From Amaurobius ferox (Eukaryota > Arthropoda > Arachnida > Araneae > Amaurobiidae), in NCBI GenBank assembly GCA_951213105.1, contig OX578137.1, positions 80,442,104 through 80,506,103 on the forward strand: a stretch of DNA of 64,000 nucleotides, written 5' to 3'. The notes under the pieces were generated by a model that was not told the DNA's origin, did not search any database, and saw nothing but the letters and a program-made list of their open reading frames with translations. Every line of letters begins with the position of its first letter. Position 1 is the first letter of the stretch. This document shows, one piece after another, positions 11,656 through 23,388 of the stretch. Made by a program: the position numbers and the translations under genes.

Positions 11656-12050
11656 TCAAATGAAACAATTGTAAAAACAAAGATAAAATATAAAACACAT
11701 AAAATATAATAAAATGCGACATTCTATTGACTTTATGTCTTGATGAAGACGTTCACCTTGTTCATAACTCACATATCTAAGATTGTCGGTAAAGAAATCT
11801 ATATAAGAATGCAAAAAGTGCATCTTTAAATATATTCGATGTCTCCTTTCCTGGTATGCATCCGAAATTTTTTGAACGCCATGTTTAAAATTAGGCGCCA
11901 TTTTGTTCTCAAGAAGGTTTTGCAGACCCAGGTGAAGCTTTCCCAAGCTGCTAGTTCTTTTTCAATCATGATTCCAAAAAAAACTTTCATGTTTCATAAT
12001 TTCACGTTTTTGCAGGCCAACAAAGATCACATCCTTTAGTTTTACAGAAT
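11656..12050 (-). pseudogene. Relic of a conserved arthropod TE-derived ORF (EQGER-HQDI motif)
   Basis: On the minus strand, one frame (about 11,990-11,925) reads EKELAAWESFTWVCK. A shifted frame (11,946-11,720) reads LLENKMAPNFKHGVQ, then IYLKMHFLHSYIDFF and VSYEQGERLHQDIKSIE. The order AWxSF - NFLGN-type - APNY/F - KxHFLHSHxDxFPxN - VSxEQGERFHQDI is, from memory, that of an uncharacterised multi-copy protein family common in spider and other invertebrate genomes, usually taken as transposon-derived. The frame is shifted once and decays after the HQDI motif. No terminal repeats were found. Confidence 0.55.
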
Positions 12051-12079
12051 GAAGTATTTTTGCAAAGGTATTTATAAAC

Positions 12080-12141
12080 AAAGCTTTTGTTTAAGGCAAA
12101 GCTTTTGTTTAAGGCAAAGCTTTTATTTATTTAAGGCAAAG
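12080..12141 (+). repeat. 18-bp minisatellite (AAAGCTTTTGTTTAAGGC)
   Basis: AAAGCTTTTGTTTAAGGC repeats at 12080, 12098 and 12116, with a degenerate fourth unit to 12141. Confidence 0.85.
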
Positions 12142-13300
12142 TTCTTTATCAGTCCAAGTTTTATGTGATGTGGCGAAAGCAATATTTTAGTTGGATCACC
12201 TAGCGTGATGTTTTGAACACTTTTTTCCTAAGTTCATATGTATGTTTTCCTTGATTCCCAGTTATACCTCTTAAATTATTGCCCAGAAATTAAAAATATG
12301 TCATAAACATTTTTAATGTCACCACTTTAGAGATAAAACTCTTTGAGATGTCCAACGTGTTCATCAAAACTTGAAATTTAATGACCATAAAAACCATTAG
12401 AGGCTAAAGTAGCAATTTATAAAACAAAAAAACATATATAAATTTGAAAAATGCGTCATTTTATAGGTAAATTAACTCGCCCATGACTTCAATATTTTTT
12501 AATAACCTCAAGTGGCTCTTAAATATTTTCTAATATTTTAATTTTAAGTCTTTCCTTTCTTGATGGCCTAAGTGGAAGACAAAAGAGAATTTAATTATGA
12601 AGCTAATTGTTTTCTTCCGGCGACTTTAATTATAATGAGCACCATTACTTATGGAACAAGGTAGTAAATATAAACATTATCTTCGTTTATCGTTCCCTTG
12701 AGCTGCCAAGATGATAATATGCAATTGGTCTTGATCTGTTTAATATTTTCAGCGTAATAAAATGCATATCTTCCTATAAAAATTCCCAATTCGCATGGTT
12801 GTATATAATTAAAGGACTAGTTAGATAATATGTTATCAACGTATTTTTTCAGTCTCACATTTAGTTTGCATATTACTAAACCCTCATTACTGCATAATAC
12901 AATTGGGTAAAAAAATAGTAAATCAATATATGTTTCAAATTTGAAAATATTACCCTGAGAATTTTTTTTAATTTAAATATTTTTATTACTAATATTATAT
13001 TACCATTACTAAGGGACATATACTGTGGTTATATCATATCGTTAAATGACAGAAAATGATTTGTAAAATAATTCTAGTGTTGTTTAACATATCCTCAATA
13101 TGTGGTATTAACTTAGTCAAGGAGTGAATTGGCAAGCTTTTTACTTTTAAGTTGGATTGGATTTGCTTTTGTCTATCTATATGTATATTTTGTGTGACAA
13201 TAACTTCCCTAGAATTATTTTTGGATATGTGGGTAAGACCTCGATCATTGTATTAAATATTATAGGTGGCCTGGCTTGTTGCTGAACGTGATCCATATTT
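12142..13300. other. AT-rich spacer, nothing recognised
   Basis: No coding, RNA or repeat structure could be supported here. Confidence 0.5.
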
Positions 13301-14290
13301 TGACGTGGTATGCCCTTTTTGCTGATATACATTATGTTCGGCGATGACTACTATAAAATTAACCAGACCTTTTTTTCATTTTTTTAATTTGTATATGGAG
13401 ACAAATACTGTACAAGTCGAAATCGTTGTGAAACGTAGTCGACAAAAACTGCACGTAATGCATCTATTCCACAATAATCTTCAAAACATAACCTATTTTT
13501 CTAACATTTGTAAGTAGTACAAATTAACTTTTATAGTTCGAGATTTTCCGTGAACGTTTTCGTCGAATAATCAGTGTGTGTCCTCTGATCACTTTACTGA
13601 TATGCGCATTGTAAAATGATAAATTCTCTAAAACTTAAACGATTGTATTGAAACTTTGGTACATAGTGTAAATTAATGTTTTATGTGCAGAGTTTGTTAC
13701 TAAAAGTGAACGATTAATTATTGCGTGTGCTGAGTTCCCTATGTGCATTGTCAGACCATAAATTCTCTAAAACTTAAATTTCATTGAAATTTGAAAATAC
13801 GGTATACATTAATATTTATTAGTAAAAGTTTGTTATTAAAAGTGATCCGATAAAAATTGCACATGCTACATTATCCCCTATGCTGATATATTTTGTTCGA
13901 CGATAACTATTCAAAAACTTAACCTAGTTTTATACAATTTGCATGTGGGAGTAAAGATCAACATTTTATAGATGGAGTTTGGTTCTGAATATGGTTGAAT
14001 AAAATTTTACCTGCTCCGCAACTCCACCTTTACTGATTTAAATTATCCGATGATAAATAAACATAATTTAACTTTAAAACTTTAAAACATAATTAAATTA
14101 TTTACAATTTGCGTATGTTGTACAAATGACCGTTTTATAGCTTTTAAATAAACGTGCTTGACTAATTCTTATGCTAAAAGCTATGCCCTCTGTTTGCTAC
14201 TTCCTCTTTACTGATGTATGCATTGTTCGAATGTAATATCTTTAAACTCTACGCGGATTTTTATTAGATGTTCAGTTAAAAACTTTTAAC
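13300..14290 (+). repeat. Old degenerate tandem array, ~140-180-bp period
   Basis: A CTGATATA..CATTxTTCGxxGATAACTxxxxAAAACTTAACC-type anchor recurs at about 13321, 13607, 13741, 13881, 14034 and 14214. Each anchor is followed by a TTTTATAG- and AAATxxACxxTTTTATAG-like stretch. Spacings are 286 (two units), 134, 140, 153 and 180. Units are strongly diverged, as in a decayed satellite or internal repeat of a TE. Confidence 0.55.
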
Positions 14291-14529
14291 TTCCTTACAT
14301 ACCTAATTTGAATAAAATCCAATTAATTTTAAAAATAGTTATCGGCAAACAAAATATATTAATGAAGGGAGTGCAGCACAAATTAATTTCGAATTTTTAT
14401 CCGTTCAAAAGCAAAGGAACATATTTAATACATCGTTCAGAAACGAATTAGATCTGTAAAACATTATATTAAACTAAATATCCAAATTTAAAGAGCATTA
14501 GTTAATTTTAGCGAAGTTATCATCTAACA

Positions 14530-14760
14530 GTGTGCATTAGTGAAGTGGTCACGCCGCACTAATACGATAGGATCACAAAGAGGGCGGCCAGGATCTCACC
14601 GGCAAACGAGAGTCACGCTCTTATCAGAGCCAATCAGGCAAGCCTCGTGACCACAAGGACGGCCAGACAAGCACTGCTCAAAACTCATATTTTCTTAAAA
14701 ATCCAGCACGTTACAGAGGGTGACACAAAGATACACTTCTGCTAAACGCAGCTGGAAAGT
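14530..14760 (+). other. Higher-GC block before an A-rich tract, possible retroelement leader
   Basis: This block is less AT-rich than its flanks and carries 61 open codons without a start (about 14572-14754, starting YDRITKRAARISP, ending DTKIHFC). It is followed by a long A-skewed tract. The combination resembles a retroelement leader, but no primer site, LTR or known protein motif was recognised. Confidence 0.2.
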
Positions 14761-15830
14761 AAAAATAAAGTATTAAATCATAGAAAAATCATATAAAAGA
14801 AACAAAGAAGCAATCATCGACCCCCCATGCAGAAACTTATGCAAATGATGGGGGGTGCGGAAACAAACTAGATTCCAATTGGGTATAATACACACATAAA
14901 AAATTATTTAAAAACAATATCCTAATTAATAACAATTAATCATCTAAATACAAATAACTATATAAAATATTATACAAATAACTATAAAAGTCTAAAGTTT
15001 CAAAATTTAAAACTTTTCAATGTAAATTCGCAAAAAACAACATTAATCCCTGGAAGTTCAAATAATCAAAGCCCATGTTTAAAAAAAATAAATCAAAATT
15101 GAAAATGTACATTTAATTGTAAACTAAATAAAACAGTTATTAATCAACCAAAAAATAACTGCAATTATTAAATGAACTAAATAATCGCAAAGCTAAATTA
15201 AAACCAATAATTTATTACACATTTATTTTTTTTAAATGAAATCCTCCTAATTTATAATGATCGACAAAAGCAAATGTTTAAAGCATATATTACAGAAATA
15301 AAATATTTTCAAACTCAGAATTAAATAAAAACACGCAAATAAAAGTGATCATAATAACCACATAATTACATAAGAGCCAAATAAGCATAAAAAACACATT
15401 CAGATGATAAGTCTTCAAAAACTATATACAATACTTTTATTTTAAACATAAAAGTAATTTGCAAGTAATGGTCCTACATTGTCATATCAAAACATAAAGC
15501 ACAGTTCTTCAAAGCGTTAAAAAAAATATTACTCTAATTCATTAAATGATAATATCAAAAGCAGATATTCATTAATTAAGAAAGTTGAAAAGCATGAATT
15601 CATGATCTTGTACTTATTGAACAGAATTTAAAAAGGTAAAAATGTAAAAACATAAAACCCATTACAGTTATCTTGAATATTACTATTATTAAAATATTAA
15701 AGAATGGAACCATTAATCATCTACTCATTAGTAATCCAATAATAAAATATTATGAATCTGAAAATCAAAATTAAAAACAAAAACCTTAACTTTAGGCCTT
15801 CCCGACTGCCTACATACTTATAGGGCAAGA
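14760..15830 (+). other. Strand-asymmetric A-rich tract
   Basis: For over 1 kb the plus strand has far more A than T and more C than G (many AAATAA, AACAA, ATAAAA words). The same bias resumes after the Fam A insertion (16,870-17,000). No frames, terminal repeats or genes were seen. Confidence 0.45.
14820..14856. repeat. GC-rich hairpin, 9-bp perfect stem
   Basis: ACCCCCCAT (14820-14828) pairs exactly with ATGGGGGGT (14848-14856) around a 19-base loop. The six-C/six-G arms are unusual in this AT-rich surrounding. Confidence 0.7.
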
Positions 15831-15847
15831 ACCATCAATACAATAAT

Positions 15848-16867
15848 AAAAAATCTGATGTGGGCAACACATGACTTTCCTTATATAATGTAATTAATTT
15901 ACTACTTTTACAGTACAAAAAGTAGGTTTTTCTTATAGTAGATACTAATATTATTTCCAAGATATTAAATTTTCGACAATTAGTCGTCATTTTTATCCAT
16001 TTGGCGAGATTTTCGTTAATTGGGCAACATTTCAAAAAGTCGCCAAGTTGGCGACATTCCGCCAAATTCGTCGCCAAAATCTCGCCAAGCGTTTTGCACT
16101 GAGAAATAAGTTATTCTTACAGCAGATAAATGACTATTGGCGTTCAAACAATAAAGTATTACTAAAAGTATATTTTTCCATGAATGGAATGAGCTAGTTC
16201 CACGAGAATGATATAACCCAATTTATCGCATGGTATTACATATGAAAAGTGAACATGTTTCTCAATAGGAATTTTTTTATATGACTTTTTGATAATTTTC
16301 TTTTTAAAAAATGAACAATATCTCGAGAACGGTTCATGTTAGCGTTCAAAAATTTATGTCAATTGTTTTCTAATGAAAAATTACATAAGAAATGTCTATT
16401 TGCGTAACAGTATTAGTGGTTTTGATTTTTTGACAATTTTATCAAAATTTCATTCGAAAATTTAGGGGGGTTCTTAACATTCGATTGCATATAAAAGCAA
16501 TAGACTTCCAGTGCTTACGGATTGTGATTTTTGTACTAAATTTGGTTTGAATCGGTCCATTCGTTCGTTAGTTATCGTCTCCACAGACTCACTGACACAC
16601 ACACACACACACACACACATACTTTCACACACACACACACATACTTTCACACACACACACACATACTTTCACACACACACACACATACTTTCACACACGC
16701 ACACACACACACACGCACACACACACACACACACAGACATCACTTCAAAAATGTTTGATTCGTGATCAGGGATGCTTGAAACGTGCTCTCCCGTCGAAAA
16801 CTCGAATTCGAATTTTCGACCCCGTCACAATACTTTCCTTATACATTATGTATATAAGGAAAGTAAT
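15848..16867 (+). repeat. Fam A interspersed element, copy 3 (near full length)
   Basis: Starts AAAAAATCTGATGTGGGCAA and CACATGACTTTCCTTATATA; ends CAATACTTTCCTTATACATT and ATGTATATAAGGAAAGTA. The TTTCCTTATA motif is inverted at the two ends. Inside lie the GTCGCCAAGTTGGCGAC 17-base palindrome (about 16,039), the cassette CTAAATTTGG ... TTAGTTATCG (16,537-16,580), and an expanded CA tract. It sits inside the A-rich tract, so it is younger than that sequence. Confidence 0.85.
16589..16737 (+). repeat. CA microsatellite with embedded ACATACTTTCACAC minisatellite
   Basis: (CA)n expanded from the Fam A seed. ACATACTTTCACACACACAC recurs about four times at ~24-26-base spacing. Confidence 0.9.
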
Positions 16868-16869
16868 AA

Positions 16870-17479
16870 AGTCAATTTAGTCGGAAACTGAAAAAACAAA
16901 GGAACACACTAACACAGTATCACACGACGCCCAATAATAGCACAATCAAATTAACATAGTAAAAGGAAAATATAAAAAAAATCAAATAAACAGACTGCTG
17001 AACACTGTCAGCTATATCCCTGGCAATCGAGACGCACTTACGGATGTCCGTGATGGACGAGGGACCCAAACCCTATGGAGCTAATGTACCCGGTTTCTGC
17101 ATAAGTAAATTATTCAGTCAGAATGTATGGCTCGTAGTCTTATATATATTTAATCAAATATCTAGTTTCAATGGTAAATAAAAACGTCCCTGTAGAAGCA
17201 GATCAGGACTTCCCAAATTCTAAATGAACTTCTGCGCAGATGTAAGAGAATATGCACAAGATGGCGGATTTCTTCAACCTGACACTAAAATAAATAATGG
17301 TTTAATTCGAACTTTTTCGTATAAAACTAGAAGTAACTTGCAGTAATAGTTAAATTGTATAACATAATAGCACATATATCATCATTTATGTTGTTTAAAC
17401 ATTTTAGAAATACTGGCACTACGCTCCTGCTGTGACATCAGAGTAGCCAATCAATATTTTTTTTCAAAAAGCAATACTT
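16870..17479. other. Spacer between Fam A copies 3 and 4
   Basis: Continues the A-rich tract to about 17,000, then a short higher-GC piece (17,020-17,100, ATCCCTGGCAATCGAGACGC). No gene was recognised. A 46-base stretch between an AG and a GTAAGA (about 17,190-17,236) is open but too short to call. Confidence 0.4.
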
Positions 17480-18468
17480 AAAAAATCTGATGTGGGCAAC
17501 ACATGACTTTCCTTATATAATGCGATGAATTTACAACTTTTACAGTAAAAAAAAATCGATTATTCTTATAGTAGATACTTATATTCTTACCAAGATAATG
17601 AATTTTTGACAACTAGTCGTCATTTTTATTGTTTTGGCGACATTTTTATCCATTTGGCGAGATTTTCGTTAATTGGGCAACATTTATAAAAGTCGCCAAG
17701 TTGGCGACATTCCTCCAAATTCGTCTCCAAAATCTCGCTAAGCGTTATGGACGGAGAAATAAGTTTTTCTTATAGCAGGCAAATGAATATTGACGTTCAA
17801 ATACAAAATTATTACTCAAAGTATCTTTTCTCATGAATGGAATGAGCTAGATCCACGAGAATGATGTCACCAAATTTATTGCATGGTATTATATATGAAA
17901 AGTGAACATGTTTCTCAACAGTTAATTTTTTGTTTGAATTTATGGGATGTTTTAATAAATTTTTTTTGAAAAATGTGCAATATCTCGAGAACGGTTCGTG
18001 TTAGCGTTCTAAACTCTAGGCCAATCGTTTTATAAGGAAACATTACATAAGAAATGTCTATTTGCGTAACCTAATTAATTTTTTTGTTTTTTTGATGAAT
18101 TTTTAAAAATTTCACTCGAAAATGTAGGGGAGGGGTTTTGAACATTCAATTACGTTTAAATACAATAGGCTTCCAGTATTCGCGGATTGTGAATTCTGTA
18201 CCAAATTTCATTCGAATCGCTCCATTCGTTTGTGAGATATCGTCTCCACAGACTCACTGACACACAGACACACACACAGAGACACACACACGCGCACACA
18301 CACATACATACATTCACACACACACGCACATACACACAGACATCACTTCAAAAATATTTGATTAGTGATCAGGGATGCTTGAAACGTGCTCTCCCGCTGA
18401 AAACTCGAATTCGGATATTCGACCCCGTCATAATAATTCCTTATACATTATGTATATAAGGAAAGTAA
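17480..18468 (+). repeat. Fam A interspersed element, copy 4
   Basis: Same ends as copy 3: AAAAAATCTGATGTGGGCAA at the left and TTATACATTATGTATATAAG then GAAAGTA at the right. The CA/CACG tract lies at 18,258-18,340 and the palindromic GTCGCCAAGTTGGCGAC near 17,692. The open frame at 18,232-18,459 is the same fortuitous frame seen in other copies. Confidence 0.85.
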
Positions 18469-19290
18469 TAATGCACAAGGAAAAGTACAGTATCATTTAA
18501 GGAAACAGGAATTTCACCAATATATTTTCACATAAACAAATAAATGTAAGATTGATGAAACACAGTATGTATTTTATTTAAAACAGAAAAAACATGCCTC
18601 AATGTGATCGGAATGCTTATATAAACGTTGTTTAATCACAACCAGAGCACAATCGTAACATTTTGATATTAAAAAAGTTTAACTCATCCCGAAAGGTATA
18701 TCGTATTTAATATGTCACCTTAATTTCCCTCAACATTCGCAAACCATATCACTACATGATGAGTAAAACATAATAGTCCGATAAGTAAGCAGTTTCAAAA
18801 CTCAAAACTGCACTGTTAAACATCATATGTTTTTTCTCCTACTGACCACTTGATATCTCATATCGGCAGGACTATCAATTTGATATCTCGTCTAAATCTC
18901 CATCAATATTCATAAATTATATACCTAAATGATCAGTAAAGCTTGATAAAAAATAATTAGGCACTTTCAAAACCCAAAACCGTATTTTCATTTATTAAAC
19001 AATCTCAAATTTTTTTGCCATTAAAAAACCATCATCCATCTTGAAGTTGAGTTGAGAAATCCGGCGGTTCAATGCAAATTTTCAAGATATCTGTAGTCTG
19101 GTAAGTAGCCTCTAAAGGTTATCGGTCGTTTTCTCTGCCGTCTCTTGTCTATCGGCCTTTGAGTTCGCGTTGACAACGATTGAGAAAATAGGTAAAATGA
19201 AATGTGAGGTGATCGAAGAAGAAAGTAATGTGATAAATTTAAGAAAGATAAACAGAAATTGAGATCTTGAAGGGGCTTCTCTACCCAAGA
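18469..19290. other. AT-rich spacer, nothing recognised
   Basis: Two ATATCTCxT..TCTAAATCTCxATCAATATTCATAAAT-like stretches (about 18,722 and 18,890) suggest a short diverged duplication. Nothing else was seen. Confidence 0.4.
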
Positions 19291-20560
19291 CAAAATACCA
19301 AAAACTTTTCAATACGGAGCTGACTTTGCAAAAGTTATCATAACTGCTGTGGATGGTAAACTACCAAGCATTCATCCTGAAAAATAAAAAAATAAATTAT
19401 AGCGATTGTGAAGACAGATGATGCCATTGAGAGTATGGCTACTACTAGAAATGGAAGTTTAGCCATTGTGGCAAAAACTAAAAATAATGCTATAAAACTA
19501 CTTAAAACTACTACACTATGTGGCACTCCTGTAAAAGGCAGAATAATGCAGGACTCAATAATATATATATAATACGTCACGTGAAAATTCTATTGGCACT
19601 CAAGGAGATAATGGAGGAATTAAACCAACAGAAAATAGCATGTAGTGAATCTATCCGGAATTTTCCACGAACCCTAAAAGTGATGAAGAAATACCGATAT
19701 TACTATTTCGTTGAACTAGTTAAAGCGAAGAGAAACCAATTAAAAATATGCTATTCAAGATACAAAGTAATACCGTTCATAAATAACACTAAAATTTGTC
19801 AAAACTGTCTGCAATTCAACCATTTAAAACAATAATATAAAAGCACAGTGATAGTGTGTGAACACTGTGAAGGAAAACATGGAGTGTCATTAAGCACTAC
19901 TACTTCCTCTAAATGATTTCGCTGCGGATAATTAGACTCTGCCACCAGCCCGGCCACACAAATAGCTACTGTAAGCCTTCGGGTCAGTCGTGTGGTATGG
20001 GCTTTTCACACTCTGCCACCAGCAAATTGTGCTTAGTGAAGAAGAGAGAAACATAAATTATGTATACCTAAAAATGAATCAATATAACGTGCAACGAAAC
20101 AAAAAGTAATAACAAATCGAAAAGCAGAATACGCAACCGTGTGAAAATTAAAACAACCAGTAAAAATTGCCACGAATAACATACCCAGTAGTCCAGCAAT
20201 AACCCAGAATAAACAGTCAATTGAACAGGCAAAAATAGTGACTGTTTTATAACACGCTAATGTGGAACTAGTGGAAGAAATTTGTCTAATCAAAAACAGT
20301 GGAATTACCCTCCAAAACAAAATAAGTCAGCTAGAAAGGAAAATAAACATTGTAATATCAACTATATCAGGAAGGGTGTAGTGATACTTTATTTTCAAAT
20401 ACAGACAACTCTCAGAGTGAAGATGAACTAATAAATGAATATATTGCGGATAAGTCAATCATCTCAAAATTCGAACAAGAAACGATGAATACTCTACCCA
20501 GGGCCCTATCCAATCCAGACATTTTTAGACAAAAACCCTAGCACATCAACTGTCAGCCTT
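19290..20560 (+). pseudogene. LINE ORF1 (gag-like, zinc-knuckle) pseudogene
   Basis: One frame (about 19,418-19,570) reads TTRNGSLAIVAKTKNNAIKL then CGTPVKGRIMQDS. After a frame change, 19,590-19,835 reads ALKEIMEELNQQKIA and ends in a CCHC-like start ICQNCLQFNHLK (19,795-19,830) followed by CEHCEGKHG (about 19,860). The order T-R-x-G-SL, LL-x-GTPVK, EI-x-EEL-x-QxV, CxxCxxFxH is that of gag proteins of I/Jockey-like non-LTR retrotransposons. At least one frameshift, several stops and the lost final Cys of the first knuckle make it non-functional. No reverse transcriptase was found downstream. Confidence 0.65.
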
Positions 20561-20672
20561 TGCAAAAACAAAAGATTCCCGAGACGATAAACATCTGACT
20601 GGAAAACATCAATGCATCACAATAAAGGAATATTCTGTGAAAATGATAAAATGTCATCACCGTACCTACTAT

Positions 20673-20722
20673 GAAAAGCATTCCATAAGAAAAGGCATTC
20701 CATAAGAAAAAGCATTCCAAAC
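20673..20722 (+). repeat. Short 18-bp minisatellite (AAAAGCATTCCATAAGAA)
   Basis: AAAAGCATTCCATAAG is repeated about 2.7 times. Apart from this, 20,560-22,010 shows only AT-rich unannotated sequence. Confidence 0.7.
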
Positions 20723-22012
20723 ATTGACCATTCCTTTAGTTTTCTCTTTCGTTAACTTCTGGAATTTTTAAAAGTAATACTCAGTCTTTAGAGAAAGCAA
20801 ATTCTGAATATCCTGAGTAAGCCATCTTTTCCTTTTCACCATATAGTTCAGTTTTCCTATACTTGCCTAGTGGAACCTTAGCAATAAACTATAATTTAGC
20901 AGCATTTACGCAGTAAAGTCTCTCTTGCTGGGAGAAAATCGACTCTATGATAGACTCTCCTTATTTAATTTTACTCTCAATCTGAGACTAATGTGTATAC
21001 TGCTAAAGCTTTTCAGGCCCAGCGGCCTTTAAAACTCCTTCACGGATGAAGGACAAAGAACAATAGTTCTACAGTTGCAACCAGTTCTTGCACATGACTG
21101 ATCAATTGATAAATAAAAGCTAGATGTTGTTGAATCAAGCTCGAATATGACGAACATTAGAGATTTTCTGGATCGATTTCAGATCTCATATCCGGGTCTG
21201 AGCTGAATCTTAATATAGAGTTATAATACTTCCCATCCATAAAGAGCCAGATAAAGAAAATGTATCACATATATTTACACAAAAAATTCTTCATTACAAA
21301 TAATTCTTCAGTTCATTTTCAATTAGACTATTTGTTAATTTGTTAAAGGTTATAGCAGCTTTTGAAAGCTGATAAAAAGAAATCGTTAATGAAAATTCAT
21401 CATTTTACTTTTTGTACATTAAAATAAATATTATCAGTTTGTAATTGACTACATAAAAACACTAAAAGCCATACCTACGTGAACGCATTCAAAAATTAAG
21501 AGAAAGACTTATATACATTTTTACAGATAGATAAGATTGAGAAATTTTGAGTTTCTTAAAATCTGAAAAAACTTATGTTACTAATAGCCTAAAGCAATTA
21601 CGTTTTCACATTACCTATTAAAACTCCACAGATTTATTATGACTATGCAATATATTCCTTTCTATTAATCGGTGTCCCATACTTATTTATTTCCTCGTCC
21701 ATTAAAACTAGTAAAGACTATTTTAATGAGATCTTTAGAAAGTGCAAAGATTTTCTGAATAATCGCAAACAAAAAGACTTGGAAAATGAAGTCCATTAAA
21801 TAAATTGGTTTTAAGATTGTTTTCGGGCGATATAAACGTTCTATGATGATTATCTCAATATTTTACAGAATTGAAAGAATCCTTTAAAAGACATTAATTA
21901 CCCGTAGTTTAAACATCCCATATAATAAAGATTACGGTAAAAGTTGTGTTTATCACATCCATTCAAAACTTTTGTCAGCTTAATATGCATTTCATACGAA
22001 GAGAACAAATTG
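20723..22012. other. AT-rich spacer, nothing recognised
   Basis: No supported gene, RNA or repeat boundary. Confidence 0.45.
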
Positions 22013-22317
22013 ATAAACACAAAACCCGCCTACCCCCAAATTCAGAAGACCCTCCCATTACAGACATTGCAGACACCATCATCCATGGACCAGTTTGACT
22101 CTCCTTATGCGCTTGTCAACATGAAATATTCATTGGTTCCAAAAATTTGCAAAAACTGTGGATTATAGGAAGTTTTTGTGAAGCCACTGCAGATATCGGC
22201 TATTCCATGCTAACGAGCGCATAATTAGGGTGAAACCGATCCATGAATGCCCGTATTTGCAGTGGGACTATTTTTCGAATTTTGGGAACGCCTCTTATAG
22301 ATGGGTTTTGTGTTTAT
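22013..22317. mobile_element. MITE-like 305-bp element with 15-bp inverted ends (Fam K)
   Basis: ATAAACACAAAACCC at 22013-22027 is exactly inverted at 22303-22317 (GGGTTTTGTGTTTAT). The same terminal word with extra matching bases (CATAAACACAAAACCCGTGG) occurs alone at about 34,814, supporting it as a repeat terminus. Internal sequence near 22,170-22,270 recurs at 22,430-22,560. No transposase and no clear target-site duplication were seen. Confidence 0.55.
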
Positions 22318-22429
22318 GAACTTTGCCTTTGCAATTTCGTGTAGCCTGATATAAATTCTAAATTAATTTTATGACGACCATATGGAAGGACTGAACTTTG
22401 AGTTTCCATAGAAACTCGTAAAAGTTGTG

Positions 22430-22560
22430 GTTTGTAGTAAGTTCCTTCTTGCCATTGTAGACATATAGGTTATCCCATGCTGGCGAGCGCAAAATGAGCA
22501 CGAAACCGCTGTATGGATGCTGGTATCCGCAATGGAAGTGTCTTAAGGTTTTATTAAGCG
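22430..22560. repeat. Second Fam K internal copy, direct repeat of 22,150-22,275
   Basis: CCCATGCTGGCGAGCGCAAA..GAGCACGAAACCGCTGTATG..ATGCTGGTATCCGCAATGG aligns with TCCATGCTAACGAGCGCATA..GGTGAAACCGATCCATGAAT..GCCCGTATTTGCAGTGG about 280 bases upstream. Confidence 0.6.
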
Positions 22561-22750
22561 GAGTAATTCCTTCCAGCAATTTTTCAGCAACACCATACGT
22601 TTCAGTTGGAAGAAATCTTACCGCCGAATTGCCGCAATTTTTTCGAGCACGACAATAAGCAATGCTCAATTTCTGAGCTCGAATCAATCACAAGACGATA
22701 AGATTGGACGTGACTTCGCACCGCTTTTCTTCTCTTCATTTGCATTAAAT

Positions 22751-22927
22751 ATGGCGATGACGACTTTAAGCACATCGCAAGGAGATCAACTACGTCGGAA
22801 TCTAGAGATGGAAAAAATAATAATAGAACATTTACCAAATTGCAGATACCTGTGGGATGTAAAAGATCCAAATTATACGAAAACGACACTAAAGAATGAT
22901 TCCTGGAATGAAATCGGCGGCATTTGA
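22751..22927 (+). CDS. MADF-domain N-terminal fragment (58 codons)
   Basis: ATG at 22751 in context AAATATGG opens 58 codons ending at TGA 22925-22927. After a short Met/Thr/Ser leader (MAMTTLSTSQ), residues ~19-58 read EMEKIIIEHLPNCRYLWDVK then DPNYTKTTLKNDSWNEIGGI. That is the first two thirds of a MADF (Myb/SANT-like) DNA-binding domain: hydrophobic helix 1, the cLWD-x-x-xPxYk signature, and the basic-N-xxW-x-eI helix 2. The usual third helix (C-x-x-x-W-x-x-LR) does not follow in any frame I checked. The piece is therefore a truncated gene, a pseudogene, or an exon whose 3' splice I cannot see. MADF proteins occur as host regulators and as accessory proteins of PIF/Harbinger transposons. 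Confidence 0.55.
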   Translation: MAMTTLSTSQGDQLRRNLEMEKIIIEHLPNCRYLWDVKDPNYTKTTLKNDSWNEIGGI

Positions 22928-23388
22928 AAGGAGGGGTCTGTTAGAGAGGAGGAAGCCTAAAGTATGATTGACTGGCAGAATTGTCGAAGTCCAGCTATAT
23001 AAACTGCCCTGTGTACCAACACCATTACGGCATAAAATGGAACCTCAAGAGATAGACATTGTTTGCATAGTTGGCAATATCAGTTTTATATTTTCTGCAA
23101 ATTAAATGGATGTTGCTTACTCTATATGTTAATAAATACCAGGGCCTCGTAAAGTCCATAAGCATTCCAATAACTTTGAAGGGAAAGGGCCATAAGTGTA
23201 CGCAAAGTGACGATTTTTGGATTGAATAGAAGTGACTGCAGTGTTACAGTGCATCTAGCTAGAGGAAAATTTCGAATGTTTTGATAACGATACCTACATA
23301 ATTCATGCAAAAATTATTGTAAGTTCCACATCCAGCCCAGACGAAATGTATTTCTAGTGAATTTGATCAGCTCATTGGAATTTTATAG
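22928..23388. other. Spacer downstream of the MADF fragment
   Basis: A purine-rich GGAGGGGTCTGTTAGAGAGG stretch follows the stop. Nothing could be assigned; the minus-strand open frame at 23,122-23,310 lacks support. Confidence 0.4.
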
